A DNA stretch of 25,241 nt from the NCBI GenBank assembly GCA_964638815.1, contig CAZXBB010000328.1, positions 1 to 25,241 on the forward strand. The letters are read 5' to 3'. This document shows positions 14,832-23,349 of the stretch, piece by piece; within the stretch, counting starts at the first letter, position 1; the number at the start of each line of letters is the position of its first letter. The translations under genes and the position numbers were made by a program. The notes below the pieces were generated by a model that was given only the letters and a program-made list of their open reading frames with translations, did not search any database and was not told the DNA's origin. The stretch is from CAZXBB01 sp964638815 (GTDB taxonomy: Bacteria; Planctomycetota; Phycisphaerae; Phycisphaerales; SM1A02).

Positions 14832-15929
14832 TCAGAACTTCGCCTCGTCCTCGTACTTCGCGAGCGATTCCCGAATGCCGTCGCCCATGGCGCCTTCGCC
14901 GGCGAACTCGGCGGCCTTGCGCTGCCACTTGAGGGCCTTCCAGATGTCGCCGTTCTCGTAGTGGACGCGGGCCAGCGTGTCGAGGATCGCGGGATCCTTG
15001 CTCCCCGTGAGCTCGTTCGCCCGCTCCGCCGCCTTCAGCGCGAACGCGAGGTCGCGCTTCTCGACGCGCTTGTCGTCGGCCACGGTCCACGCGACCGCGT
15101 TGAGGACGCCGGCCTCGTCCCAGCTTCGCTCGACGAGCTTCGCGCCGAACGCGTACGCGTCGGCGGGGCGGTTCGCGTTGAGCAGCAGCACGTTGAACTT
15201 GTTGAGCATGTACTGGAGGCTGTCCGGATCCTCCGCGAGGCGCTCGTCGAAGATGCCGAGGACCGTGTCCCAATCCTGGCTCTTGTACGCCTCCGCGAGC
15301 TTCATTTCGGCCTGCATGGCCTTCTTCCGGCTCATGGCGAAGGCGTCGCGGTCCCACGCGTCGCGCACGACCGCGGCGAGGGGCTCGTCCATTTCCATCG
15401 GGTGACCGATCCACTCGACCCGCGTGTCCTTGCCGATGATGAACGCGCTCGGAATGGCGCGCTGGCCGGCGGCCCGGAAGTAGTCATTCTTCACGGACTC
15501 GTCGGGATCGGTCGCGAGCACGTAGTTGGTGCGCTCGTTCTGCACCTTGCCGTCGCGGGGATCGGTGTCGAAGAGGAAGTTCACGACGGTCGGGAGCTGC
15601 TCGTCGCTGACGCCGATGATCGTGACGTCGTAGCCCTTGTACTTCTCCTGGAGTTCGGAGAGGTGGGGCATGCCCGCCCTGCAGGGGCTGCACCAGGTGG
15701 CCCAGAACTCGAGCACGTAGACCTTGCCGGCCTCGAACTCGGTGATGGGCGTCATCTTGTTCTCCTTGACATTGACATCGACGCCCTTGATCCAGTGGGC
15801 GATGTCGATGGCGGGAGCCTTGTCTCCGATTCCGAGCGTCGGGCCCGCCGCGTCCTGCTCGTCGCCCGCGAAGGCGAAGGCGGACGTGAGACCGAGCGTG
15901 GCGGCGGTCATGAGGGCAATGCGGGTCAT
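14832..15929 (-). CDS. Exported thioredoxin-fold (TlpA/redoxin-like) protein with TPR-like C-terminus
   Basis: The protein has 365 residues. ATG 15929 follows AAGGAGAA by about 5 bases and starts a signal peptide (1-21, ending AFA before GDEQ). A thioredoxin fold spans about 33-190, with active site W79-C80-S-P-C83 in FWATWCSPC and the cis-proline P160 in AIPSAF, so it should be redox active outside the cytoplasm. It could reduce or isomerise disulfides, as TlpA/ResA proteins do. Residues about 195-355 are helical with TPR-like pairs (LARVHYENGDIWKALKWQRKA), a fusion often seen in planctomycetes. A -10 box TACAAT lies 35 bases upstream and a strong terminator follows, so it may be transcribed alone. 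A 207-base gap separates it from the CPBP protease gene. Confidence 0.9.
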   Translation of the reverse strand: MTRIALMTAATLGLTSAFAFAGDEQDAAGPTLGIGDKAPAIDIAHWIKGVDVNVKENKMTPITEFEAGKVYVLEFWATWCSPCRAGMPHLSELQEKYKGYDVTIIGVSDEQLPTVVNFLFDTDPRDGKVQNERTNYVLATDPDESVKNDYFRAAGQRAIPSAFIIGKDTRVEWIGHPMEMDEPLAAVVRDAWDRDAFAMSRKKAMQAEMKLAEAYKSQDWDTVLGIFDERLAEDPDSLQYMLNKFNVLLLNANRPADAYAFGAKLVERSWDEAGVLNAVAWTVADDKRVEKRDLAFALKAAERANELTGSKDPAILDTLARVHYENGDIWKALKWQRKAAEFAGEGAMGDGIRESLAKYEDEAKF

Positions 15930-15963
15930 GGGGGTTCTCCTTGGGTGGTTGGTCTTCCTCGCG

Positions 15964-15969
15964 ATTGTA
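15964..15969 (-). promoter_or_regulatory. Possible -10 box (TACAAT) of the thioredoxin-TPR gene
   Basis: The complement of 15964-15969 reads TACAAT, five of six matches to the sigma-70 -10 box, in an otherwise GC-rich stretch and 35 bases before the ATG. No good -35 box lies 16-18 bases upstream. Confidence 0.35.
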
Positions 15970-16009
15970 TCGCCAGCGGGCGCCGGACCGGCGGGAGGCC
16001 CCTCGTTGG

Positions 16010-16066
16010 GCGTCTGAGGGGGGGCGTCCGGGGGGCGTCCGGGGCGGCGTCCGGGGGCGTCCGGGG
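16010..16066. repeat. G-rich tandem repeat of GCGTCCGGGG (10-12 bp units)
   Basis: GCGTCC cores begin at 16024, 16035, 16047 and 16057, with a decayed copy GCGTCT at 16010, each followed by 4-6 G. The plus strand meets the G-quadruplex pattern. It lies between the CPBP protease gene and the promoter of the thioredoxin gene. Confidence 0.75.
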
Positions 16067-16136
16067 ACTTTCGGGGGGCCTGACACGCATCGCGAGGCGT
16101 TTGCTGCTACCGCCCGTCGGTAGGCAGGATGCGGGG

Positions 16137-16922
16137 CTAGTCGTCCGGCGCCGTCAGGGCCACGGTGACGATGTCGTAGAGGGCGTGCACGCCGACGACG
16201 ATCCCGAATCCGCGGAGCAGGAAGAGCACGCCGAAGTACAGCCCGGCCAGCGCGAAGAACACCACCTTGCGGGTCGAGACATTCCCGTCCGGTCCGCGGA
16301 GCTGGTGGTAGAGCGTGAAGGCGGCCGCGGACGCGACGACGGCGATGAGCGAGCCGGTGAACTCCGTCATCTTCGCGAGATCCACGAGAAGGGCGTGGAT
16401 CATTGCGATCAGGATCATGCGGAAGACGAGCTCCTCGTAGAGCCCCGCGCCGACGCTGATCGCCATCCGCGACGGCATGTCGAGCTGCGCGAAGCTCGGG
16501 GCGGCCGCCGAGAGCTCGGGCCGCGCCGCGATCACGTGGCTGATCACCAGCAGCGGTAACGTGAGGAAGATGACCTCGACGGCCATGAAGAGCAGCGTGC
16601 CGACGTCCACGTGCCAGCGCTCGTGCGACAGGACGTGCCACGCGAGGAGGACGATGACGATCGCCAGACCGCCGAGGTAGAGCCCGCCGGCCGGGGCGAT
16701 GCCGAAGGCGGCGAAGAACGTGAGGAGTGTCTTGTGCGCCTCGACCGTGTTCACGCGAAGCCCGTCGCCGGTGGGCAGCAGCAGCGCGAGGCACAGCTCG
16801 TACGCCACGATGAGCGGGAACAGGAACGCGAGCACCTGGAGCGGTCGGCGCGCCGCGACCCAGTACTCGGTCAGGCCGCTCGATGCAGCACTGCCCGGCG
16901 GTGAAGCGGCGGTCGGTGGCAT
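16137..16922 (-). CDS. CPBP-family intramembrane metalloprotease (CAAX/Abi type)
   Basis: The protein has 261 residues and several membrane helices (about 28-50, 65-95, 108-130, 155-180, 190-207, 220-237). All three family motifs are present: E163-E164-x3-R168 in YEELVFR, F202-x3-H206, and H246-x3-D250. These form the glutamate/histidine metal-type active site of Rce1-like proteases, so it is probably active. Members process prenylated proteins in eukaryotes, and in bacteria are linked to bacteriocin immunity or membrane protein turnover; the target here is unknown. The start 16922 is only 28 bases after the rpsT stop, with a stable hairpin in the gap and no clear ribosome site, so it is likely co-transcribed with rpsT and perhaps weakly translated. 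Confidence 0.88.
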   Translation of the reverse strand: MPPTAASPPGSAASSGLTEYWVAARRPLQVLAFLFPLIVAYELCLALLLPTGDGLRVNTVEAHKTLLTFFAAFGIAPAGGLYLGGLAIVIVLLAWHVLSHERWHVDVGTLLFMAVEVIFLTLPLLVISHVIAARPELSAAAPSFAQLDMPSRMAISVGAGLYEELVFRMILIAMIHALLVDLAKMTEFTGSLIAVVASAAAFTLYHQLRGPDGNVSTRKVVFFALAGLYFGVLFLLRGFGIVVGVHALYDIVTVALTAPDD

Positions 16923-16928
16923 GGATGT

Positions 16929-16949
16929 CGGGCGGGGCTCGCCCGCCCG
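16929..16949 (-). other. GC-rich hairpin between rpsT stop and CPBP start
   Basis: Arms CGGGCGGG (16929-16936) and CCCGCCCG (16942-16949) pair over 8 bp with a 5-base loop. The hairpin starts right after the rpsT stop and ends 6 bases before the CPBP ATG, so in mRNA it would cover the ribosome-binding region. No T-tract follows, so it is not a standard terminator. Confidence 0.6.
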
Positions 16950-16950
16950 G

Positions 16951-17220
16951 TCAGGCGCCCTTCAGCGCGTTGAGCCGACGGCTCAGGCGGCTCTTGCGTC
17001 GCGCGGCGGTGTTGCGATGCAGCGTGCTCGTGCACGCCGTCCTGTCGAGCAGGCCGCACGTCTTGCGGTACTCCGCCTCGGCGGTCTTGACGTCCTGCTC
17101 CTGCACGGCCTTCAGGAAGGTGCGGATCTGGTCCTTGATGCGGAGCTTCCGCCAGCGGTTCACCGCGCGGCGGTGGGCGTTCTGGCGGACACGCTTCTTG
17201 GCGGAGGAGGTGTTGGGCAT
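16951..17220 (-). CDS. rpsT: 30S ribosomal protein bS20
   Basis: The protein has 89 residues, the usual length. It starts MPNTSSAKKRVRQNAHRR, matching the family's basic N-terminal helix that threads into 16S rRNA in the 30S body, and it continues with long charged helices (RWRKLRIKDQIRTFLKAVQ; later RKSRLSRRLNALKGA). The frame is open further upstream, but ATG 17220 is fixed by the family start. No Shine-Dalgarno sequence is visible before it. Its downstream neighbour is a CPBP protease. Two 15-base direct repeats lie in its presumed leader. Confidence 0.96.
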   Translation of the reverse strand: MPNTSSAKKRVRQNAHRRAVNRWRKLRIKDQIRTFLKAVQEQDVKTAEAEYRKTCGLLDRTACTSTLHRNTAARRKSRLSRRLNALKGA

Positions 17221-17252
17221 GGGGCGGAGTGACCGGGGGGTTGGTTTGGGGG

Positions 17253-17282
17253 ACTGGCCGGTTTGGGACTGGCCGGGTTGTC
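17253..17282. repeat. Two 15-bp direct repeats (ACTGGCCGGTTTGGG) upstream of rpsT
   Basis: ACTGGCCGGTTTGGG (17253-17267) is followed directly by ACTGGCCGGGTTGTC (17268-17282), with a more decayed GACCGGGGGGTTGGTTTGGG just before them. They lie 33-62 bases upstream of the rpsT start, in its likely leader or promoter. Confidence 0.6.
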
Positions 17283-17354
17283 GGTGCCGGCCGCACGGGC
17301 CGGGGCCGCACAACGCGAAGCGGGGGAGTATCGCAGAACCGCCGGGGAAATCAA

Positions 17355-17382
17355 GAACCCGGCGTCTCGGGACGCCGGGTTC
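17355..17382 (-). terminator. Probable terminator of the TpsA gene
   Basis: A perfect 12-bp stem, GAACCCGGCGTC and GACGCCGGGTTC, with a 4-base loop starts 27 bases after the TpsA stop in the minus direction. It is followed by TTGATTT, a T-rich but interrupted tail. It separates the secretion locus from rpsT. Confidence 0.75.
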
Positions 17383-17408
17383 GGTGAGTCGCGACAGGAT
17401 GTGGCGGA

Positions 17409-20400
17409 TCACCCGATCAGGTTCACCCCGATTGCCTCGCGGAACTCCGCGACGTTGATCGAGCTCGGGCAGACGGGGCCGAGAAGGACGTTCTCGCTGG
17501 CCTGGAGCTCGAGCGGGGTCACGCCCGTCGTCCAGAGCGCGCGGCAGAGGCTCTCGAGCTCAGTGAGGTACTCGAGCGCTTCGGGGTAGGTGCCGGCCTC
17601 GATCAGGTACGTGCGGAAGGCGGCCGGGTTGTTCGATCTCGTTCCGCCCTTGGTGTAGGCGTCCCAGGCCTGGCTGAGCACCTGGCGGACCTCCTCGCGT
17701 CGGGCCGCCAGCTCGCGATCGAAATCGGCCCGGGCCTCGTCGGAGTCGAGCGGCGGGACCGGGAGGAAGATCCGCGAGTGGATGTCGAGCATTCTCCGGA
17801 CGGCCGCCAGGTTCAGGCGGTGGACGTTGGTGGTCGGCGTCTCGGGGGTCAGGCCGCCACGCTGCGTTTCGACGATGAGGTGGTTGCCCTCGAGCATGGA
17901 CCGGAACTCTTCGTCGTCGAGGCCGGAGACCGCGATCCCGATCGCCTCGAGCGCTTCCGCGGTGAACGGGTCACGCAGCACGCGATCCTCGAACTCGAGC
18001 CCGTTGTCGAACGCGGGAGCCAGGTCCGAATCGTTCCGCACGGTGAGATCGAGCACCGGGTTGAACGTGAAACGCCCGGCGTCGAGGTCCGCGAAGGGCC
18101 GCAGCGAGAAGCCGAAGACCCCGTTGATGTTCGCGCCGGACCGGGTGGCGAACACCGGCTGCGCGCCGCTGCCGATGATCTGCGGATTCGTGCTCATGAA
18201 GATCGAGTCGCCGGCGATCACTTCCATCCCGCGGTCGGTGACGGTGTTCCCGTTGAAATCCAGCAGGTTGCCCGCGGCGCGGGCGCGGAGAAGGATCGTG
18301 GCGGCCATGACGGAAATGCTGTTGACCGCGTTGAGATCGTTCAGCGTGGCGATCCCGTTGGCGGCCATGATCGTGAGGTTGGCAAGCGACGTGATCTTCT
18401 CGTTCTCGCCGACGAAGATGTTGCCGGTCTGCGACGTGATCACGATGTTGCCCATCGCCGCGAGCGTGGCCACCGCGGCGGGAGCCGAGCGGCCGCCGGG
18501 GTTGATGAGGATGTCGCCGATCGCCTGGATGATCGAGCCGTTCACCACGATCGGGTTCTGGCTGATCGGCCCGGTTCCGCCGGCGTCGATCCGCAGTGAG
18601 GCGAGCGGCGTCGTGTCGCCGACGTTTCCGCCGAAGCGCACGAGCGTGTTGCTGCCCACCTGCACGTTGACGGCGCCGTTCAGCGACTTGTCGAAGTTCA
18701 GGCTGGTATTGCCGAAGATCGACGTATCGACGTTCGCGAGGACGTCGTCCCCGAAGCTGATCGCGTTGGTCTGGACGCTCGCGGCGTTGATGTTCGTGAC
18801 GCCGATGGCGTCGGTCGTGAGCGTGCCCAGTCCGGAGACGTTCCCGCCGAAGTTCGTCAGCGGGGAGACGACGTTGAGGTTCTGGCCCGTGCCGGTGACG
18901 GACGAGTTGAAGTTGACCGCGGTCGTCCCGGTGACCGTGGAATCGGCGCCCATCACGACGGCGTCGTTCAGGTTGAGCGTGCCGGCGGTGATGTCGTTGC
19001 CGATGATGGTCTGGCCCGCGGCGTCGGTCGTGATCGAGGCGAAGGGATTGGTGCCGCCGACGACGCCGTTGAAGATCGTGCTGCCGCCCGTCAGGAACTC
19101 GAGACTCTCCGGACCGCCCGCGGCGGCGATGTTCAGCGCGTCGTTGAACGTGATGTCGCCGTTGAAGCGACTGACGAACGTCCGCACGACGGGACCGTCG
19201 GCGGGGTTCTCGAAGAACCCGGTCGAGAACGCGCCGTTGTAGGTCTGCGATCCGTTCGTGCGGATGCTCTCGGCGTTGAGCCGGATCGCCCCGTTGACCA
19301 AAAGGGACGCGAGGTGCCGCGAGGTCTGGCCGAGCGAGCCGTCGCCGCCGACGCGGCCGTTGAAGGTCGTGAGGTCGGCGTCGATCGAGAGGCTGTGGAA
19401 GTCGTCACGCGACGCGACCTCGCGGAAGAAGGTGATCTGGGTGCCGGAGAGCGCCATGTCGGACCCGAGGAACACGTCGCCGACGTACTGCTGCGTGCCG
19501 CCGCTGGCGATCGTGCCGCCCGCGAGGCTGATTGCCATCGCCTGGAAGAGCGCGTCGTCGCTGATTTCGAGCGGGGCGCGAACGAAGATGGTGTTCGTGG
19601 GGGCCAGCACCGTCAGGTCGCGGGCACCGACGATCCCGGCGTTGATGAAGATGTTGCCCTGTCGCGAGCGCATGAAGAGGTCGTTGTCGTTCGTCAGCGT
19701 CAGGGTCGAGTCGATGTCGATGTCCCGGCGGGCGTTGAGCGAGATCGCCCCGGTCGTGGACGTGAGGCTCGTCGAGAGCACGTAGCCCGTGAGCGAACGC
19801 GAGGTCGGGAGCGACAGGTCAAGGTCGTCGTTCATGCGGACGTCGGAGACGCGAAGCCCCTGCCCGTTGCCGCTCACATCGAGGATCGTGGTGCCGCCGT
19901 CGGCGAGGAGGTTGCCGTTCATGATGAACGACGGTCCGAAGATGCCGATCAATCCGCCGGCGCCCGAGACGTCGATCGTGGCGCCCGGGGTGAGTCCGGA
20001 CGTTCCCTGGACGATCGTGATGCCGAGGTTGTCGAACGAGCCCACGCTGATCAGCCCGGACGGGGCCGAGAGCACACTCCCCGAGGTCAGGAAGGCATGG
20101 TCGTTCCCGAAGAAGTAGATCTGACCGGAGCCGCCGGCCGCCCGGATCACGCCGTCGTTGACGACGCTCGGGGCCTTGAACGTGATGGTGCCCCCGAAGA
20201 ACTCGCTGCTCGAGTCGATCTCACCCTCGTTCAGGGCGAGACCGTCCACCGAGCGGACGTCGATCTGGCCGCCCTCGGTGTCGATGATGCGGCCGGTGTC
20301 GGTGTTGTGGAACGCGAAGGACGCGATGTCGCCGGCACCGAGGAAGGTGCGGCCGCCCGCGTTCTGGATGAGGCCGCTGTTCCTGATCCGGGCCGTGCCC

Positions 20401-21152
20401 TCGCCGGACGGATTGGAGGTGCCGAAGAACGGCGGGCGCGAGGGATCGCCGAAGTCCCCATCGTCGACGAGCGTCGCGCCGTCGACCATCACGGTGATGC
20501 GCGTGCCGAGCTGCTGGATGATCACCTCGTTGTTGCCGGTGACCATCGCGATCAGCCCGCCGCCGGTGCCCATGATCGTGCCGCGGTTCTCGATGGCCCT
20601 GCCGATGAGGTAGATATCGCGGGCGTGGATCTCGCCGCCGGTATCGACGAGCACGTTGCCGAAGTCGCTGCCGGCGTCGGCGGGGCTCGTGAAGCGATCG
20701 ATGCCGTTCAGGAAGTCAGCGTTGCTGAGATCACCGGCGACGGCGTAGAACGCCTGCGCGTTGACCTTGCCGTTGGGCCCGATGGAGATGCCGGACGGGT
20801 TCACGATGTAGACGCGGCCGTCGGCGTTGATCGTGCCGTTCAGCATCGAGGGGTTGAACATGACGACCCGGTTGAGCAGCCGCGCGCTCGCGCCGCCCTG
20901 CACGAACTGGATCATCCGGTCCGCGTTAAGGCTGAACATGTTGTATTCGATGATCGAGCCGTCGCCGGCGGTGATCACGTAGTTGCCCATCCCGTCGCCG
21001 ACGACGCGCGCATCGCCGTCCATGAAGGGAATGACGGTCTCCTGCGCCTGCGCTACATCCGCGTGTGCGCCGACGATGAGACCCACGGCAACGAGGGCAA
21101 TCTGCGCAAGACGGTCAATCCCCAACGACGATACTTCTTTGCGTGAAGACAT
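17409..21152 (-). CDS. Two-partner secretion exoprotein (TpsA), filamentous haemagglutinin-like
   Basis: The protein has 1247 residues. ATG 21152 is chosen because GGAGAGG lies 8 bases upstream; a GTG at 21161 is the alternative. The signal peptide ends at AQA near residue 37. Residues about 38-260 form the TPS domain that TpsB recognises, with NRVVMFNPSMLNGTI, VYIVNPSGISIG and KVNAQAFYAVAGDL (93-143). A long beta-helix of Gly/Asn/Thr-rich strands follows, with a repeat of the form FGGNVGDTTPLASLRIDAGG found about four times between residues 600 and 880. The last 220 or so residues change to a charged, helix-rich domain. The only cysteines seen are C1203 and C1228, close to the end. TpsA proteins act as adhesins, contact-dependent toxins or cytolysins; no toxin domain is recognised, so an adhesin is likeliest. 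Lies 265 bases after its transporter gene. Confidence 0.9.
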   Translation of the reverse strand: MSSRKEVSSLGIDRLAQIALVAVGLIVGAHADVAQAQETVIPFMDGDARVVGDGMGNYVITAGDGSIIEYNMFSLNADRMIQFVQGGASARLLNRVVMFNPSMLNGTINADGRVYIVNPSGISIGPNGKVNAQAFYAVAGDLSNADFLNGIDRFTSPADAGSDFGNVLVDTGGEIHARDIYLIGRAIENRGTIMGTGGGLIAMVTGNNEVIIQQLGTRITVMVDGATLVDDGDFGDPSRPPFFGTSNPSGEGTARIRNSGLIQNAGGRTFLGAGDIASFAFHNTDTGRIIDTEGGQIDVRSVDGLALNEGEIDSSSEFFGGTITFKAPSVVNDGVIRAAGGSGQIYFFGNDHAFLTSGSVLSAPSGLISVGSFDNLGITIVQGTSGLTPGATIDVSGAGGLIGIFGPSFIMNGNLLADGGTTILDVSGNGQGLRVSDVRMNDDLDLSLPTSRSLTGYVLSTSLTSTTGAISLNARRDIDIDSTLTLTNDNDLFMRSRQGNIFINAGIVGARDLTVLAPTNTIFVRAPLEISDDALFQAMAISLAGGTIASGGTQQYVGDVFLGSDMALSGTQITFFREVASRDDFHSLSIDADLTTFNGRVGGDGSLGQTSRHLASLLVNGAIRLNAESIRTNGSQTYNGAFSTGFFENPADGPVVRTFVSRFNGDITFNDALNIAAAGGPESLEFLTGGSTIFNGVVGGTNPFASITTDAAGQTIIGNDITAGTLNLNDAVVMGADSTVTGTTAVNFNSSVTGTGQNLNVVSPLTNFGGNVSGLGTLTTDAIGVTNINAASVQTNAISFGDDVLANVDTSIFGNTSLNFDKSLNGAVNVQVGSNTLVRFGGNVGDTTPLASLRIDAGGTGPISQNPIVVNGSIIQAIGDILINPGGRSAPAAVATLAAMGNIVITSQTGNIFVGENEKITSLANLTIMAANGIATLNDLNAVNSISVMAATILLRARAAGNLLDFNGNTVTDRGMEVIAGDSIFMSTNPQIIGSGAQPVFATRSGANINGVFGFSLRPFADLDAGRFTFNPVLDLTVRNDSDLAPAFDNGLEFEDRVLRDPFTAEALEAIGIAVSGLDDEEFRSMLEGNHLIVETQRGGLTPETPTTNVHRLNLAAVRRMLDIHSRIFLPVPPLDSDEARADFDRELAARREEVRQVLSQAWDAYTKGGTRSNNPAAFRTYLIEAGTYPEALEYLTELESLCRALWTTGVTPLELQASENVLLGPVCPSSINVAEFREAIGVNLIG

Positions 21153-21247
21153 CTGGCCCACCTCTCCGTATGTGCCTGTGAGCGCTTAGCTTACCACAGG
21201 AACGGGGGGCGCAGAGCGGACAAGCCGCACAAAAGCAACCGGAAGAG

Positions 21248-21284
21248 CCGGGCCGGAGGACCGGGCCGGACCAGGCCGGACCGA
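21248..21284. repeat. Short direct repeat (CCGGGCCGGACCA) between tpsB and tpsA
   Basis: CCGGGCCGGAGGA (21248-21260) is followed by CCGGGCCGGACCA (21261-21273) and a shorter GGCCGGACCGA (21274-21284). The 265-base gap between the two genes holds no clear terminator and no clear promoter. Confidence 0.55.
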
Positions 21285-21417
21285 GAGTAGTTCCGATAAC
21301 TCCGCGGCTCGCGCGTCGTCGCCCGGAGGCCGGTCGCCAGCCGCGGGCCGTCAGCCGTCGGCGAGGCCTTCCAGCCGACGCCGCGGACGGCGAGATGACG
21401 TCCGGGAACCGGCGCCG

Positions 21418-23349
21418 TCAGAACAGCAGCGTCGCGACCACATGCAGCCGGTTGGATCCCGAGTTCACGTTCCGCGAGTCGAGGTCGTCGAGCGTGAAGC
21501 CCCAGTCCAGGCGGATGTTGAGATTCCGGCGGTACAGGAATTCGAGCCCGATACCCGCGCCGAGGAGCGTCTCGTCGCTTTCGAAGAACAGCGGATCGCT
21601 GATGATCACGCGGCCGACGTCGAAGAAGCCCTTCAGGATCAGGTCCCAGTCGGGCGTGCCGTACACGTACTGCGGCGCCGCGCGGAACGGCTCCCCGAAG
21701 ATCTCCCGGGGCTGCGGCTGAATCTTGAACGCCCGCGGTACGTGGTATCGGTACTCGACGGAGGCGACGATGGACGAGTCGCCGGCGATGACCGACTCCG
21801 GGTAGCCGCGAACGGTGTAGAGGCCGCCTACGACGTACTGATTCTGCGGGATGAGGCGGTTGTCGAAGGCATACTGGCCCTTGAGCCCGAAGCGCATCTC
21901 GTGTGCGAGCGTGGAGCTCTCCGGCGTCGAGGGGTCCTCCCAGGCGGCGCGGTTGAGGACCGGCTCGAGGAAGACCGAGTGCGAGACGTCGTAGCGAAGG
22001 ATGACCCAGTCGCGATCCGGCCGCGTGCGTCCGAGGAAGACGAGCTCGCCGTTGTCCACGTCGGTGACGTCGCCGACCTGCCATTCCAGGATGGCGCTGC
22101 CCTGCGTGCTGAACCACTCCGTCGTGCGGTCGAGGCGAAGGCCGAGGTACGGCACCAGGAACTGCTCCTCGCCGCGAATTCCGAACGCCTGGTTGTCGGT
22201 CTCGACGTTCTCGAATCGCACGCCGCCGAGGAGATCGACGAAGAGCTCGCGCTGCTGGTAGATGTTCGCGACGATCTCGCCGCCGACCGACCACTGCGTG
22301 CCGCGGAAGATGTCGCTGAAGAAGCCGACCTCGGTCGCGTCGTACTCGCTGTAGGCGCCGTACACGCGCCAGCGGACGCGATCGTTGGTGAACGGGCGCT
22401 CGTACGATGCGGAGACGGCGTGCACTTCGTCGAAGTTGGCCGTCGTGTAGTCGATGCCCAGGATGTCGTCGTTGTTGCTGAACTGCGTGGTGAACAGCCC
22501 GATGCGCTCTCGCCAGCGGTCGGTGGACGGCGTCCCCGTATTGCTCACCTGGCCGTAGATCACGAGGGGGCGATTCTCGGTGACCATGTAGTCGAGGGCG
22601 ATTCCGCCGACGTCCTGGGCGGCCGCCACCGAGGCGTCCACGCGTCGGCCCGGGTGCCGACCGAGGTGGAAGAGATAGCGATCCAGCTCGCTCTTGCGGA
22701 GCAGGTCCATGCGTTCGAGGTCGCCCTCGGAATGGGGCTGAATCGGCGAGTTCTCGATGATCCGCCGGTGAAGCGGGTTGTTGATGCGGTCGGCCGGTTC
22801 GATCTCGCCGCCCTCGGCGACGCGCTCGCCCGAGCCGACGGTGCGGACTTCCGTGAGGACGCCGGTCGTGACGATGATGGAAAGCGTGGTGTTGCCGCGA
22901 GCCCGCACATCGGCACCCGTCTCGTTGATCTCCGTCGGATCAGGGGCGACGTACACGCCGAGCAGGTCCTGGCCGACGTAGTAGTCGCGCAGGGCCTCGA
23001 GGATCCGCTGGATTCCGCTCGCGTGGTAGACCTCAGTCGGTCGATCCGCGATATCGGACAGCCGCAGCGTGATGGGCGGAACGTCCTCGCGCGGGGCGAC
23101 ATACCCGGTGTCGGTCTGACCGAGCTCGACCTCGATCGCGAGCGCGCCCTCGATCGGCGGGTGCATGGGATTGTCGCGCAGGTAACGCAGACGAATGTCG
23201 CTGACCGGGTACGTCGGGCCGTCTTCGGGGAGTGCCTGCGCCGCCCCCGCGGGTGACGCGAGGGCTCCGACCACCGCAACGATGCCCATCGCGATGCGGA
23301 GCGCGAGCGCGACGGAACGTCGACGTATGGGAATGACTTGCGTTTCCAT
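21418..23349 (-). CDS. Two-partner secretion outer-membrane transporter (TpsB; ShlB/FhaC family)
   Basis: The protein has 643 residues from ATG 23349, chosen because it begins a clean signal peptide (METQVIPIRRR, hydrophobic core, then AGAAQA near residue 38). An upstream in-frame ATG at 23469 has a better ribosome site (GGGAGGGAG), but the 40 extra codons have mixed third positions and look non-coding. Residues about 45-220 are the periplasmic POTRA part (YHASGIQRILEALRDYYVG), unusually rich in extra segments at the front. The rest is a 16-strand-type barrel with the Omp85 loop motif VRGY at 513-516 and the FFDVGRV strand, ending in F643 as outer-membrane barrels do. It threads unfolded TpsA across the outer membrane. 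Transcribed just ahead of tpsA, as in classic TPS operons. Confidence 0.9.
   Translation of the reverse strand: METQVIPIRRRSVALALRIAMGIVAVVGALASPAGAAQALPEDGPTYPVSDIRLRYLRDNPMHPPIEGALAIEVELGQTDTGYVAPREDVPPITLRLSDIADRPTEVYHASGIQRILEALRDYYVGQDLLGVYVAPDPTEINETGADVRARGNTTLSIIVTTGVLTEVRTVGSGERVAEGGEIEPADRINNPLHRRIIENSPIQPHSEGDLERMDLLRKSELDRYLFHLGRHPGRRVDASVAAAQDVGGIALDYMVTENRPLVIYGQVSNTGTPSTDRWRERIGLFTTQFSNNDDILGIDYTTANFDEVHAVSASYERPFTNDRVRWRVYGAYSEYDATEVGFFSDIFRGTQWSVGGEIVANIYQQRELFVDLLGGVRFENVETDNQAFGIRGEEQFLVPYLGLRLDRTTEWFSTQGSAILEWQVGDVTDVDNGELVFLGRTRPDRDWVILRYDVSHSVFLEPVLNRAAWEDPSTPESSTLAHEMRFGLKGQYAFDNRLIPQNQYVVGGLYTVRGYPESVIAGDSSIVASVEYRYHVPRAFKIQPQPREIFGEPFRAAPQYVYGTPDWDLILKGFFDVGRVIISDPLFFESDETLLGAGIGLEFLYRRNLNIRLDWGFTLDDLDSRNVNSGSNRLHVVATLLF

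Noticed and set aside
19314..21146. Plus-strand 610-codon frame opposite TpsA
   Set aside because: Arg/Asp/Val-rich shadow without motifs; the minus strand has a full TPS domain and beta-helix.
21442..23256. Plus-strand 604-codon frame opposite TpsB
   Set aside because: Same shadow composition; the minus strand carries POTRA, VRGY and terminal Phe features of TpsB.
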